Notes: generated by a model not told the origin, from the sequence alone. DNA of 64,000 nucleotides from Planctomycetaceae bacterium (GCA_018699955.1 JABISG010000152.1:30928-94927); one strand, 5' to 3'; shown: positions 18,160 through 27,539, counted from the first letter of the stretch. Numbers and translations are program-made.

Positions 18160-19494
18160 CTACCCTATATCCGGCAGCGTAAACGGTTCGCGATACCGCT
18201 TCGTCAGCAACGCGTTGGCCTGCTCGTTGTCGATGAACTTCTCGGTTTTCGGATCAAAATCAAGTCGCCCGGTGGTGACGTTGGCGATGTCGCCTAGGTG
18301 GACCAGGGCGCAGGAGCGGTGGGCGACTTCGGCGGGGGCGCGGGTGGGTTTGCGCGTGCGGACGGCGTCGAGGAAGTTGGCCATGTGTTCGGCATAGCCG
18401 TAACCGGTGCGGCCGCGAAGTTTACTGTCGGACGTTGGTCCCGGCTTTCCTTTCGGACCCAAGTAGGTGCGGAACGCGCCGCGGCGCGAGAAAATCATAT
18501 AGCCATCGGTGCCGTAAAAAGCGTTGCCGTTGTCGAAGCCGTGCAGGCCGTAGGCGGTGAAGGGGTAGTTCTCGTAGATGAGCAATCGGCCGTCGGGATA
18601 TTCATAGGTGACGTTGAGGTTGTCGGGGTAATCGCTGACGTGTCCGTGCAGCAGCATGCGTCCGCCGCGGGCGGTGATTTGTTTGGGCAGCGTTGTGACG
18701 CCGAGACCCCAAGTGGCCATGTCGAGATCGTGAATGCCGTCGTCGCCGATTTCACCGTTACCGTAATCGCGGAACAGCCGCCAGGTGTAATGGAATCGAT
18801 GACTGTTGAAGGCCCGCTTGGGTGCCGGTCCCAGCCAGCGGTCGTAATCGACGCCGTTCGGCGGAGTGCCGTCGGGCACCGGGCGGACAACGTTTCGCGT
18901 TTCGGCCGTCCAGGCGCGGGCGATTTTGACGTCGCCAATCAATCCCTCGGCCATCAAGCGGGCGGCGTGTGCCGTCACCGGGCTGCTGCGCATCTGGCTT
19001 CCCTGCTGCACAACACGGCCGTACTTTTTAGCGGCTGCTTTGACGATGTGTCCTTCGTTGTAGACATGTGAAATGGGCTTTTCGATGTAGACGTCTTTGC
19101 CCGCCTGCATCGCCCGCACGGCCATCGGCGCGTGCCAATGATGCGGCGTGGCAATGATGACCGCATCGACGTTCTTGTCGGCGATGACATCCTCGAAACG
19201 CGACGTCCGTTGCGGCTTGGTTTTCTGGAAACCGGTGAGATGCTCCGAAATCTTGTCGATTTGTCTCGGGTCGATGTCGCACAGCCAATTGATGGAGACT
19301 GCCTCACGTCGGGTGGCCAACCCTTTGACGTGATGGTTCATGATGCCGCCGCAACCGATGATGCCAAGATTGACCGTCTCGGGCTTGCCATTGGCAAAAG
19401 CGTCCGACCCGCCGAGCGTTGTGACTGCCACCGTGACCGCCGCCGCTTCAGTCGACTGCTGCAGGAATCGCCGTCGTGTGGTTTCTTGCGTCAT
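18160..19494 (-). CDS. Tat-exported Gfo/Idh/MocA family oxidoreductase
   Basis: A 444-residue protein with an N-terminal twin-arginine signal (TTRRRFLQQS) followed by a hydrophobic stretch ending near ANG. The Rossmann motif NLGIIGCGGIMNHH and the EKPISH segment (catalytic-lysine motif EKP) place it in the Gfo/Idh/MocA NAD(P)-dependent sugar and inositol dehydrogenases. The conserved segment DWGTHxxD appears here as DDGIHDLDMATWGLGV. Exported members are numerous in planctomycetes and are thought to act on sugars in the periplasm; the substrate is unknown. ATG 19494 is chosen because GAGGGAG sits eight bases upstream and the Tat motif follows at once; longer in-frame starts would bury it. Confidence 0.92.
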   Translation of the reverse strand: MTQETTRRRFLQQSTEAAAVTVAVTTLGGSDAFANGKPETVNLGIIGCGGIMNHHVKGLATRREAVSINWLCDIDPRQIDKISEHLTGFQKTKPQRTSRFEDVIADKNVDAVIIATPHHWHAPMAVRAMQAGKDVYIEKPISHVYNEGHIVKAAAKKYGRVVQQGSQMRSSPVTAHAARLMAEGLIGDVKIARAWTAETRNVVRPVPDGTPPNGVDYDRWLGPAPKRAFNSHRFHYTWRLFRDYGNGEIGDDGIHDLDMATWGLGVTTLPKQITARGGRMLLHGHVSDYPDNLNVTYEYPDGRLLIYENYPFTAYGLHGFDNGNAFYGTDGYMIFSRRGAFRTYLGPKGKPGPTSDSKLRGRTGYGYAEHMANFLDAVRTRKPTRAPAEVAHRSCALVHLGDIANVTTGRLDFDPKTEKFIDNEQANALLTKRYREPFTLPDIG

Positions 19495-19547
19495 CAGTCT
19501 GGCTCCCTCATCTTGAGAACAGTTAACCGGGGATGCGTTGATTCCTA

Positions 19548-20408
19548 TTATGTCACCCGCACCACGCGATGAAAATGCAGTTCGACTTCGCGGTCGAAGA
19601 CGCGGCGCAGTCCTTCGACGAGACACTCCGGTTCGTGGTCGGATTCGCCCGTGCGTTTAATTTCTTCCAACGGCGTTCCCGGAAAGACGTTGAACGTGCT
19701 TTGGTGAATCGTCTGATTGCCGGCATCGAGTTCCGGAACGATGAAATGAATCGTTGCTCCGTAGGTCAACATGCGATGACTGAAGGCGTCTTCGTAGGGA
19801 CGAAACCCCGGGAATGACGGCAGCAGTCCGTGGTGCAAATTGATGATTCGTCCGCCGGCGAATCGCCAACAACTGGCTGGCGGAAGGATGCGCATGTAAC
19901 GAGCCAGCACGATGTAATCGACTTCAAATTCGTCACACAGTTCGACCATCTTTTCGTTATCGGGATTGCCTTTGTCGTCGCCGATCATTCGCCACTCGAC
20001 GTCGAATTGCTCGGCAAGGCCGCGGCAACTGTCGCGGTTGCCAATCATGACCGCCGGTTCGGCCTTCAATTGGCCATCTCCAATTGCCCGCAGCACGGCC
20101 AGCGCGGGTTCTGGCCGATAGGTGGTGCAGATGGCCAACCGGGGCGGACGGGCGAATTCGTCGCGTGACCACGTGCGAATCGATAGACCCTTCAGTTGGC
20201 CGATTTCGTTCATGCGCTGCCGCAACACATCGACCGGTTCGTCATTGGCGGGCCATTCGGTTCGCAGCAGCATGGCGAATAGCCGTTCGGAATCGCGGTC
20301 GTACATCTGGATTTCGTGAATATTCGCTCCGGCTCCGGTGACGTAATGGATAATTGGGTCGGCCAAACCGGTATGATCGGGGCCGACGGCGGTGATGATG
20401 ACTTGCAT
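19548..20408 (-). CDS. purU: Formyltetrahydrofolate deformylase
   Basis: The 286-residue protein has an N-terminal ACT domain (about 1-85, MQVIITAVGPDHTGLA) and a C-terminal formyl-transferase fold. The latter has VDYIVLARYMRILP, INLHHGLLPSFPG (catalytic Asn and His) and VPELDAGNQTIHQ (Asp). PurU hydrolyses 10-formyl-THF to formate and THF, supplying formate or balancing the one-carbon pool. The length and order match E. coli PurU. It is 53 bases upstream of the Gfo/Idh/MocA gene on the same strand; no functional link is evident. Confidence 0.95.
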   Translation of the reverse strand: MQVIITAVGPDHTGLADPIIHYVTGAGANIHEIQMYDRDSERLFAMLLRTEWPANDEPVDVLRQRMNEIGQLKGLSIRTWSRDEFARPPRLAICTTYRPEPALAVLRAIGDGQLKAEPAVMIGNRDSCRGLAEQFDVEWRMIGDDKGNPDNEKMVELCDEFEVDYIVLARYMRILPPASCWRFAGGRIINLHHGLLPSFPGFRPYEDAFSHRMLTYGATIHFIVPELDAGNQTIHQSTFNVFPGTPLEEIKRTGESDHEPECLVEGLRRVFDREVELHFHRVVRVT

Positions 20409-20581
20409 GGTGGATACTCAAATGCTTACGTTCACGCGAAGATGTTTCCGTGTCGAACCAAAAGTTAACGAGTTGTGTCCGTCGTGTCAGCCTTGGGCGG
20501 ACAACGAGGGAGTTGTACGTCAAGACCCTTGCTTGCGCTACGGGCTGGTTTGATTAAGATGATGCACTGCGGGTTGGATTC

Positions 20582-21034
20582 ATGAACGCCGACGGACCAT
20601 CAGCTGAAAATGTGCTTGTCGTCACGCGGTCGATTCGGATTCCGCGCGATGAGTTCACGTTTACGTTCATGCGCAGTTCCGGACCGGGCGGGCAGAACGT
20701 GAACAAGGTGAATACGAAGGTGCGGTTGCGCTGGGATGTCGCGAAGTCGCCCAGCCTTTCCGAAGCCGTGCGGGAACGATTTCGGAAGACGTATTCGCGG
20801 CGGATTACCGCCGAGGGTGATCTGCTCATTACCAGCCAACGGTATCGCGATCAGGTGCGAAATATCGACGACTGTTTGGAGAAGTTGCGGGAGTTGTTGG
20901 CCGCAGTGGCCGCCCCGCCGCGTAAACGGAAGAAGACACGACCATCGCGGGCATCCAAGGAACGGCGGCTACAGGGAAAGCGGGAACAATCGGAACGCAA
21001 ACGCAGCCGCCGGAAACCGGGGCGGGATGATTGA
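20582..21034 (+). CDS. arfB: Peptidyl-tRNA hydrolase ArfB (release-factor-like GGQ protein)
   Basis: The 150-residue protein has the class-I release factor catalytic loop SSGPGGQNVNKVNTKVRLRW with the essential GGQ, but lacks the codon-recognition domains of RF1/RF2. The C-terminal 40 residues are very basic (KRKKTRPSRASKERRLQGKR), which in ArfB/YaeJ inserts into the empty mRNA channel. It would rescue ribosomes stalled on truncated mRNA by hydrolysing peptidyl-tRNA. A strong hairpin terminator follows at 21055-21087. Confidence 0.93.
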   Translation: MNADGPSAENVLVVTRSIRIPRDEFTFTFMRSSGPGGQNVNKVNTKVRLRWDVAKSPSLSEAVRERFRKTYSRRITAEGDLLITSQRYRDQVRNIDDCLEKLRELLAAVAAPPRKRKKTRPSRASKERRLQGKREQSERKRSRRKPGRDD

Positions 21035-21054
21035 TCGCTGCTGAAACCGAATTG

Positions 21055-21087
21055 AGAAGCCCGGCTTTTTTAAAAAGCCGGGCTTCT
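21055..21087. terminator. Bidirectional terminator between arfB and the SDR gene
   Basis: AGAAGCCCGGCTTTTT (21055-21070) pairs over 16 bases with 21072-21087. The T-rich arms serve both convergent genes. It resembles the element at 26041-26079 (GAAACCCGG core), so it may also belong to a repeat family. Confidence 0.85.
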
Positions 21088-21103
21088 GTGCCGTTCCCTC
21101 CAA

Positions 21104-21937
21104 TCAGCAGGGAAACGTTTGCCCGCCGCCATCGACGCGAATGACCTGGCCGTTGATGAAACGCGATTGCGGCAAGCAGAGAAAACCGACGACGCCGGAG
21201 ATTTCACGCGGCCGAGCGTAGCGATCGAGCGTTCCCTCTTCGACCATCTTACTCTGGTCGGTCTCGTGAATCCGCAGGAACCGTTCGGTGACCGTTCCCC
21301 CCGGTGCGACGCAATTGACTTGCACGTTGGCCGGCCGCAGTTGGGCCGCCAAGCAACGCGTCCATTCGTGGACGGCGGCTTTCGCCACGGCGTAAATCGA
21401 GCCGGTTTCGCGTCCGTAGCAGCCGGCGATGCTGCCGATGGTGATAATGCGGCCGCTCTTGCGTTCGATCATCTCGGGCGCGATTTCACGGCTGCAGAGC
21501 ATTGCGGTCAGCAGGTTGCGGTCCATCACACTTTTCAAATCGTCGAGCGCGATATTGAGGCAGTCGTCATCTTCCGGTCGTCCTCCCTTGCCAACGGCGG
21601 TCCCCGCAGCACCAATATCGCCACCAGCACAGCAGACCAGAATGTCGATTTGGCCCCAGTTGGCTCTTACTTCTTCGGCGACGCGGCGGACTTCGTCTTC
21701 CTCGGTCATGTCGCCCCAAACAGGCATCGTCTCGCCGTTGCCCGCGGCGGCAATGTCGCGGGCGACTTGTTCCATCGATTCGCCTTCACCGAACGTCTTT
21801 GGACTGTCGGGCCGCGTGCCATGCACGGCGACTTTCGCCCCCAGCTCGCAGAGTTCTTCGGCCATTACGCGGCCCAGACCGCGTGATGAACCGGTGATCC
21901 AGGCGACCTGGCCGACAAGGGGAGTTGTGTTTGTCAT
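21104..21937 (-). CDS. Short-chain dehydrogenase/reductase
   Basis: The 277-residue protein has the SDR cofactor motif TGSSRGLG (residues 15-22), a CCAGG equivalent of NNAG, the catalytic serine in TIGSIAG and the YAVAK pair (Tyr and Lys of YxxxK). The C-terminus ends in INGQVIRVDGG, typical of classical SDR. The substrate cannot be told; a 3-oxoacyl or sugar substrate is possible. An insertion around residues 105-122 (GTAVGKGGRPEDDDCLN) is unusual compared with short SDRs. It is convergent with arfB. Confidence 0.9.
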   Translation of the reverse strand: MTNTTPLVGQVAWITGSSRGLGRVMAEELCELGAKVAVHGTRPDSPKTFGEGESMEQVARDIAAAGNGETMPVWGDMTEEDEVRRVAEEVRANWGQIDILVCCAGGDIGAAGTAVGKGGRPEDDDCLNIALDDLKSVMDRNLLTAMLCSREIAPEMIERKSGRIITIGSIAGCYGRETGSIYAVAKAAVHEWTRCLAAQLRPANVQVNCVAPGGTVTERFLRIHETDQSKMVEEGTLDRYARPREISGVVGFLCLPQSRFINGQVIRVDGGGQTFPC

Positions 21938-22110
21938 TACAGTCTTTCTATGTTCGGCAACAATCGGATGTCTTCAATCCGTAGAATAAACTACAAGGAG
22001 ATTTGGTTAAAGCAGGAACACGGAATCATCAGAGCTGCCCAGTTGTTGAAAACAGAAAAGATATTCGGGTGCCTGCGGCAGAGTCTTCGGTGCCACAGCG
22101 AGAGTTTCAT

Positions 22111-22157
22111 CTGGGGGCTGCGCTCCGAAAACGTCGCTTCGATCCCAGCCACCCCCA
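22111..22157. repeat. Repeat family D copy
   Basis: CTGGGGGCTGCGCTCCG at its left end and CGCTTCGATCCCAGCCACCC at its right end match the units at 15067-15232. It lies in the leader of the membrane glycosyltransferase gene. Confidence 0.7.
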
Positions 22158-22188
22158 ACGCTGGATAGAATGTTTACGTATTGGAATC

Positions 22189-24141
22189 ATGTCCGATCAA
22201 TCGTCTGATAGTCCCTCCTCGCCGCCGTGGCGTTTGATTCTTGCGCAGTTGGCCGCGCTGGCGGTTGGGCTGGCAATTGTTATTGCGGGAGAGATCCCCC
22301 GCCTGAGTACAGCAATCAGCAGCGGCTCGCCTTTCAGTTGGTTTGCCGATATGGAAGTTGAGACGACGCCGTTTGTGCTGTTGCTGTTGCTGCTGCCGGG
22401 ATTCTGGATGGTGCGTCGTCCGCTGTTGCGGAGGGGGGCGGGCGGAATCGGTCGATTCTTTGTGGGACTGTTTCACACCGACGGCCGTGTGCAGACCGCT
22501 GGTCGATGGGAATGGTTGCTCGCAACATTTGTTGCGATTTCTTCCGTCGGCGCCAGCGCATGGGTGGCGCAACGACCGGTTGCGAATCGCCCGGGAGTTG
22601 TGTTCGGCGATCTGCCGCCCGCGTATCACGATGAGTTCAGTTATCTGTTTCAGGCGAGAACGTTTCTGGCGGGGCATCTGTCGTTTTCCAGTCATGCCGA
22701 AGCGCCCGAATTGTTCGACCAGATGCATGTGCTGAACGACGATGGCCGATTTGCCAGCCGGTTCTTTCCTGGCACCGGGTTGTGGATGGCACCTTTTGTT
22801 GCGGTCGAACGGCCCTATTGGGGGCATTGGCTTGCGGGCGGGCTGTCCGCGTTTTTCATGTTCTGGGCGGGCCGCGAACTGGGCGGAAACGGCGTTGGCT
22901 TTTTGGCGGGTCTTCTGACTGCGATGTCGCCCGGTATGGCGTTGTTCAGCAATCTGCTTTTGGCGCATCATCCAGGGTTGGTGGGATTGACGTTGTTTCT
23001 GTTTGCTTTCCTGCGAATGATGCGTACGCCGCGTTGGACTTGGGCGGTCGCTGCGGGCTGCGGGCTGAGTTTCGCCATGCTCTGCCGTCCGATGACCGCT
23101 GCCGGTTTTGGATTGCCGTTTGGAATTTGGTTTGCCTGGTGGTTATTGCGGCGCGTCAGGCCGAACAGCGAATCGATGGATGTTTCTTCGCGGATTCGCC
23201 TGGCCGGTGTGTTGACGTTACCGATTGTCGGTGGGATGGCGTTTCAGACGGTCAACAACCACGCGATTACTGGCAGCGTTTTGGCGACACCGTATCAGCG
23301 ATACACCGACATCTACACGCCGCGACACGTTTACGGTTTCAATAATGTTCTTCGCGGTGAGCGACGCCTCGGACCGAAGGTGATCGAAAACTACGACAGC
23401 TGGACCGAGAATCTGGCCCCGCGGATGTGGGAACATAACGCCGACGGCGATGTGGTGTTGAGTCTTCTATCGCGAAATGTGTGGAATCGTTTGCAGGCCA
23501 GTTTGCGGTGGTCGTTGGCAATTGTGCCGCTGACAATGGGGGCCGTCTTTTTTCTCATCAACGGAGTGGGCCGATCAGACAATCGTTGGTGGTTGATTGT
23601 GGCCGCCGTCTTGGCACTGCATCTGGCCCATGTTCCCTATTGGTATGAAGGGATTATGCAATGGCATTACGTTTTTGAGACTGGACCGTTATGGCTGCTG
23701 TTGTTTGCCGGTGCGACGCAACAACTGCTGCAGCACTGGCGAGCAACGCATCGTCCGCTGATGCCCGCATGGTTGGCGCTCTTTGTTGGTGTGGCCTGGC
23801 TGACAGCTTACACGTCACCGGATCCGTTCTGGAGTACCTCCCGGATTGAACCGAAGGTAATCGAGTTAACGTACTCCCGCCGGATGTATCACGACTTTCA
23901 CAAAATGATTGAGAGCCGTGTCGAGGAGCAAGCGGCACTCATTCTTGTTAACCACGACCTAACTCTTCGACACATCGACCACGTGACGAACGATCCTGAT
24001 CTTGATGCCGATGTACTGATCGGACGATTCCGTGAGGGGCGGACTGATCTGGCGAAAGTGCAAAGGCAGTTTCCCGATCGTGCGTTGTACGTGTACCGCG
24101 CTGCCACTGGCGAATTGCAACGATGGAAACGCCCCAATTGA
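22189..24141 (+). CDS. Multi-spanning membrane protein, glycosyltransferase family 39-like
   Basis: The product of about 650 residues has roughly 11-13 hydrophobic helices. Between the first ones lies a luminal-type loop with DLPPAYHDEFSYLFQA; the acidic DE pair after the second helix is the mark of GT-C glycosyltransferases (ArnT/PMT type). These use polyprenyl-phosphate sugars to modify proteins or lipids outside the cytoplasm. A soluble C-terminal part of about 100 residues follows. ATG 22189 (MSDQSSDSPSS) is chosen because the longer in-frame extension to 22003 runs through a dispersed repeat. A substrate cannot be assigned. Confidence 0.8.
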   Translation: MSDQSSDSPSSPPWRLILAQLAALAVGLAIVIAGEIPRLSTAISSGSPFSWFADMEVETTPFVLLLLLLPGFWMVRRPLLRRGAGGIGRFFVGLFHTDGRVQTAGRWEWLLATFVAISSVGASAWVAQRPVANRPGVVFGDLPPAYHDEFSYLFQARTFLAGHLSFSSHAEAPELFDQMHVLNDDGRFASRFFPGTGLWMAPFVAVERPYWGHWLAGGLSAFFMFWAGRELGGNGVGFLAGLLTAMSPGMALFSNLLLAHHPGLVGLTLFLFAFLRMMRTPRWTWAVAAGCGLSFAMLCRPMTAAGFGLPFGIWFAWWLLRRVRPNSESMDVSSRIRLAGVLTLPIVGGMAFQTVNNHAITGSVLATPYQRYTDIYTPRHVYGFNNVLRGERRLGPKVIENYDSWTENLAPRMWEHNADGDVVLSLLSRNVWNRLQASLRWSLAIVPLTMGAVFFLINGVGRSDNRWWLIVAAVLALHLAHVPYWYEGIMQWHYVFETGPLWLLLFAGATQQLLQHWRATHRPLMPAWLALFVGVAWLTAYTSPDPFWSTSRIEPKVIELTYSRRMYHDFHKMIESRVEEQAALILVNHDLTLRHIDHVTNDPDLDADVLIGRFREGRTDLAKVQRQFPDRALYVYRAATGELQRWKRPN

Positions 24142-24165
24142 TAGTCGCGCTGCCAAACGAAAAAA

Positions 24166-24195
24166 CGGGTCTGATCGCCGAAGCAATCAGACCCG
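24166..24195 (-). terminator. Terminator of the Cys-rich protein gene
   Basis: CGGGTCTGAT (24166-24175) pairs with ATCAGACCCG (24186-24195). On the minus strand the loop holds TTCG and the stem is followed by TTTTTT, a classical Rho-independent terminator. Confidence 0.85.
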
Positions 24196-24247
24196 CTGTT
24201 CTCATTCTGCAATCAACAACGACGGTCAAACCATCGCGAAAGACAGA

Positions 24248-24655
24248 CTATGCGTCGGTCTTTTTCGGAGCGGGAGCTTTTTCAGCGGCGGGAGCCGGAG
24301 CGGCTTCTGCCGGAGGAGCTGGTGCCGCACCTTCTTTGGCGCCGCCGTGCTTCTTGCCGTGACCGTGGCCATCGTATGCCTTAGCCGAACCACAGCAGGT
24401 GGGAGCGGGCTTGCAGCATGTCGGGGCGGGCTTACAGCACTTCGGAGCCGGCTTGCAGCAATCGTCGTCATCGTGACCGCAATCGTCGTCGTCGTGACCA
24501 CAATCGTCGTCATCGTAATCAACGCAGCAGCAGCTGCTGCCGCCGTGGCCAAAGAAGAGGAAGCCAGCTTCCGCTTCCTTCGACTGTGTGCTGAAACCAG
24601 CAACCATCAACACCATCCCGGCCAATGCAAGTAGGCCAAAAAACTTTCGACTCAT
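24248..24655 (-). CDS. Secreted Cys/Asp/His-rich low-complexity protein
   Basis: The 135-residue protein has a signal peptide (MSRKFFGLLALAGMVLMVAG) and then 13 cysteines between residues 42 and 88. The first block repeats DDDDCGH; the second repeats CCKPAP three times. A Gly/His/Lys stretch and an Ala/Pro tail follow. Clustered Cys, Asp and His suggest metal binding or disulfide cross-linking in the envelope; this is inference, and I do not recognise a family. GAGGAG nine bases before ATG 24655 and a strong terminator downstream (24166-24195) show it is a real single-gene unit. A 200-codon open frame on the opposite strand is a by-product of the repeats. Confidence 0.85.
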   Translation of the reverse strand: MSRKFFGLLALAGMVLMVAGFSTQSKEAEAGFLFFGHGGSSCCCVDYDDDDCGHDDDDCGHDDDDCCKPAPKCCKPAPTCCKPAPTCCGSAKAYDGHGHGKKHGGAKEGAAPAPPAEAAPAPAAEKAPAPKKTDA

Positions 24656-25079
24656 CAGTACGTCTCCTCAAGGTGACATTGTGAAAGGAACCAAAACCAC
24701 AATCAACAGCTAACCCACATCTCAATTCAGCTGCGCATTGCCGACTTGTTACTGCCGACAATTCGCAATCGACATTAAGATGCACAACATGGGGTACATA
24801 GTGCGAATCTGAACTTGAAGATACCAACTCGGACTGGGAAGTCAAACCAAAACGGGTAACAATACCCAATTAAGTCGAGTGGGTTAAGTGCGGTGCTTTT
24901 GCGGGGTGAGTGGAATGGGGTAGACCAAAGTGATTTCCACGATGTCGTTCATCTCGGTTCTGGCGTAGAATCGACGCGTCGATCAATCTACGACTTGACG
25001 TTCGATTCTGATTGCCATCACGTTAGAGTTTGGTGCTGCACATCCCGCGAAGTCGGCAGTCGGACTGCTATTCTGAAGA
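24656..25079. other. 424-base gap upstream of the Cys-rich gene and folP
   Basis: It separates two divergent genes and is more AT-rich than its surroundings near 24690-24800. A small GGGTA/TACCC hairpin lies at 24854-24867. I find no gene and no clear repeat. Confidence 0.45.
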
Positions 25080-26012
25080 ATGACTGTCGCCCGAGGCTTT
25101 CACGAGTTTGATCTTTCAAGTGATATGAAGAGCGAAAACACTGCACCAAAGAAGCCAATTCCCGATGAACTGCGAACGTGGCGCGTTGGTTCGACGAACC
25201 AATTGCTGGGGGCGTTCCCATGGATCATGGGAATTGTCAACGCGACTCCCGACAGCTTCTCCGACGGAGGTCGGTTCCTCGACGAAGAGGCAGCCGTCGA
25301 TCACGCGCTTGCGCTGGTTGCCGATGGCGCCGACATTCTCGATGTTGGAGGCGAATCGACGCGGCCGGGTTCCCAACCCGTCGAACTCGAAGAAGAACTT
25401 CGGCGTGTGTTGCCCGTGGTACGTCGGCTCGCGAAAGAAACCAATGCGTTGATCTCAATCGACACGACCAAAGCGGAAGTCGCCCGCCAGGCAATTGAGG
25501 CCGGCGCCGACATTGTGAACGACATTTCCGGTTTGCGTTTCGACGAGCAAATGGCTGCCGTTTGTCGCGAAAGCGGTGCAGCCGTCATCTGCATGCACAT
25601 GCAGGGAACGCCGCAAACGATGCAGGAGAATCCCACCTACAACGATGCGGTCACCGACATTGCCACGTTTTTCGGCGAACGACTCGAAAGTCTCGAACGG
25701 GCCGGCATCGAGCGCGAACGGATCGTTCTCGATCCGGGTGTTGGTTTCGGCAAGACAGCGGCACACAATCTGGAAATCCTCTCGGCCATCGAACAGTTTC
25801 GCGCGCTTGGCCGTCCGGTGTTGATCGGCCATTCGCGAAAACGATTCTTAAGCAAAGTCCTGAATCGCGACGTGGACGAGCGAACGAGCGGCACGATTGG
25901 CGTTGCCATTGCATTGGCGACGCAGCACACCGACATCATCCGCGTGCATGACGTTCGCGCCGTGCGTGATGCGGTGACCGCTTGGCAAGCCGTCACCGAT
26001 CGCATCGATTGA
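25080..26012 (+). CDS. folP: Dihydropteroate synthase
   Basis: The 310-residue TIM-barrel enzyme joins p-aminobenzoate to the pterin pyrophosphate in folate synthesis. Signatures are IVNATPDSFSDGG, DVGGESTRPGSQ, ISIDTTKAEVA, VNDISGL, VLDPGVGFGKT and the GHSRKRF loop that holds the substrate-binding Lys and Ser. The N-terminal 45 residues are longer than in E. coli FolP. A shorter start at ATG 25125 is possible, and neither start has a clear ribosome-binding site. A long hairpin terminator follows at 26041-26079. No other folate genes are adjacent. Confidence 0.94.
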   Translation: MTVARGFHEFDLSSDMKSENTAPKKPIPDELRTWRVGSTNQLLGAFPWIMGIVNATPDSFSDGGRFLDEEAAVDHALALVADGADILDVGGESTRPGSQPVELEEELRRVLPVVRRLAKETNALISIDTTKAEVARQAIEAGADIVNDISGLRFDEQMAAVCRESGAAVICMHMQGTPQTMQENPTYNDAVTDIATFFGERLESLERAGIERERIVLDPGVGFGKTAAHNLEILSAIEQFRALGRPVLIGHSRKRFLSKVLNRDVDERTSGTIGVAIALATQHTDIIRVHDVRAVRDAVTAWQAVTDRID

Positions 26013-26040
26013 CGCTGCTGCTGCGACGAAGCGCGGCGCT

Positions 26041-26079
26041 GCGAGAAACCCGGTTTTTTGGAAAAACCGGGTTTCTCGC
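26041..26079. terminator. Long hairpin terminator after folP, repeat family C
   Basis: Bases 26041-26058 and 26062-26079 form a perfect 18-base stem with a 3-base loop; the stem contains GAAACCCGG and a run of T. It serves both convergent genes. The core also occurs at 31113-31125. Confidence 0.88.
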
Positions 26080-26102
26080 AGCGGGTATTCTCTCAACAAA
26101 GT

Positions 26103-27431
26103 TCAGACGACTTTGGTGACGCCCGGTACCGGAATCGCGTATTCGCCGTCCGCGTTCGGCAGCGACTGCGGGTCGGCATCCCAGGTAAATCGCTTGGGCA
26201 TGATGGATATCTCGGAATGGAGCGCCTTGTCCATGTCGATCACCTTGCCGGAATAGGTTGCCATACGGCCGAGGATGGCTGTCATGGTGCTCATGGCACC
26301 CTGTTCGCCCTCGTTGTACTTTTCGTTGTTGCGAATGGCGGCAAACAGGTCGTCGTGTTCCACCTGGTAGGGATCGCTCTTGTCGCCGTTGAATCGCCAT
26401 TTGTCATCGCCGGCAATTAAGCTGCCGCCGCTGACCGTCGCGACGCCCTTGGCACCGTGAGCGTGTTCGCTGACGCTGTTCCAGACGTTGCGAATGTGCC
26501 GACATTGGCTGAACATGCGGGTGCCGTCTTCGTACTCATACTCGACGGCATGATGGTCGAAAATTTCGCCATAGCGCTTGTCTTTGCGGACTTCGCGGCC
26601 GCCCATTCCGCTGGCGCGAACGGGGAAACCGCCCTTAATCCAGTTGCCGACGTCGAGGTTGTGAATGTGCTGCTCGACGATGTGATCGCCACACAGCCAG
26701 TTGTAGTAGTACCAGTTGCGCATCTGGTATTCCATTTCGCTGGAAACCTGCTCGCGCGAGCGGCGCGGTTCCCAAACTCCGCCGCTGTTCCAATACACGC
26801 GAAGTGCGACGACGTCGCCGATGGCACCATTCTGGATGCGATCGATGGTTTCGATGTATTTGGCCTGATGATGTCGCTGCAGACCAACTCCGACTTTGAG
26901 GTTTTTCTTTTTGGCTTCGCTTACCGCGGCGAGCACTTTGCGGATGCCCGGTGCATCGGTGGCGACCGGCTTTTCCATGAAGACGTGCTTACCGGCGTTG
27001 ACTGCCGCCTCGAAGTGAATCGGTCGAAAACCGGGCGGCGTCGCCAGAATGACCAGATCGATGTCGCTGTCGATGACCTGTCGGTAGGCGTCGAACCCGC
27101 TGAAGCGTCGTTCGGGAACGACATTCACCCGGTCGGCACCCAGTGACTTTGTGGCTGCCGTAATTCGTTTCAGACTGGAATCCAGTTGATCATCGAATGC
27201 GTCGGCCATGGCGACCAGTTGCACGCGGCCCTTGGTGGAAAGTGCCTGCACCGCCGCCCGGCTGCCGCGACCGCCGCAACCGACCAGACCAACGCGAATC
27301 GTCTCATCGCCACTGGCAAACGCGCCACTGGTCATCGCCAAATTGCCCAGCAAACCCGTGCCAACGGCAGCAACTGAAGACGTCTTCATAAAATCGCGGC
27401 GAGAGGTGGAATTGTTGGTCTGCTTGGTCAT
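26103..27431 (-). CDS. Tat-exported Gfo/Idh/MocA family oxidoreductase
   Basis: A 442-residue relative of the gene at 18160-19494. It begins with a Tat motif (TSRRDFMKTSS) and hydrophobic stretch. A Rossmann motif RVGLVGCGGRGSRA, the EKPVATD segment carrying the catalytic lysine, and a long C-terminal domain (YNWLCGDHIVEQHIHNLD) follow. The HxxHN-type His cluster matches exported inositol or sugar dehydrogenases of planctomycetes. ATG 27431 has GGAG eight bases upstream and puts the Tat motif at residues 10-16; the longer frame start at 27488 would not be compatible with export. The substrate is unknown. Confidence 0.92.
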   Translation of the reverse strand: MTKQTNNSTSRRDFMKTSSVAAVGTGLLGNLAMTSGAFASGDETIRVGLVGCGGRGSRAAVQALSTKGRVQLVAMADAFDDQLDSSLKRITAATKSLGADRVNVVPERRFSGFDAYRQVIDSDIDLVILATPPGFRPIHFEAAVNAGKHVFMEKPVATDAPGIRKVLAAVSEAKKKNLKVGVGLQRHHQAKYIETIDRIQNGAIGDVVALRVYWNSGGVWEPRRSREQVSSEMEYQMRNWYYYNWLCGDHIVEQHIHNLDVGNWIKGGFPVRASGMGGREVRKDKRYGEIFDHHAVEYEYEDGTRMFSQCRHIRNVWNSVSEHAHGAKGVATVSGGSLIAGDDKWRFNGDKSDPYQVEHDDLFAAIRNNEKYNEGEQGAMSTMTAILGRMATYSGKVIDMDKALHSEISIMPKRFTWDADPQSLPNADGEYAIPVPGVTKVV

Positions 27432-27539
27432 TGGACGGCTCCAAAGTAAAATTGATGTGAAGTGTCGAACGTGCCTCTTCGTTTCCATGTGTGTTTCAAG
27501 GATTCGCGGGGCGACATTCCGTAATCAGGAAAAATGATG

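Noticed and set aside
22174..22971. Minus-strand open frame opposite the glycosyltransferase gene
   Set aside because: The composition is an artefact of the opposite frame (Gln/Arg-rich), and no motif or ribosome-binding site is present.
24032..24634. 200-codon plus-strand frame opposite the Cys-rich gene
   Set aside because: It is produced by the antisense reading of Cys/Asp repeats (poly-Ala/Val/Ile runs).
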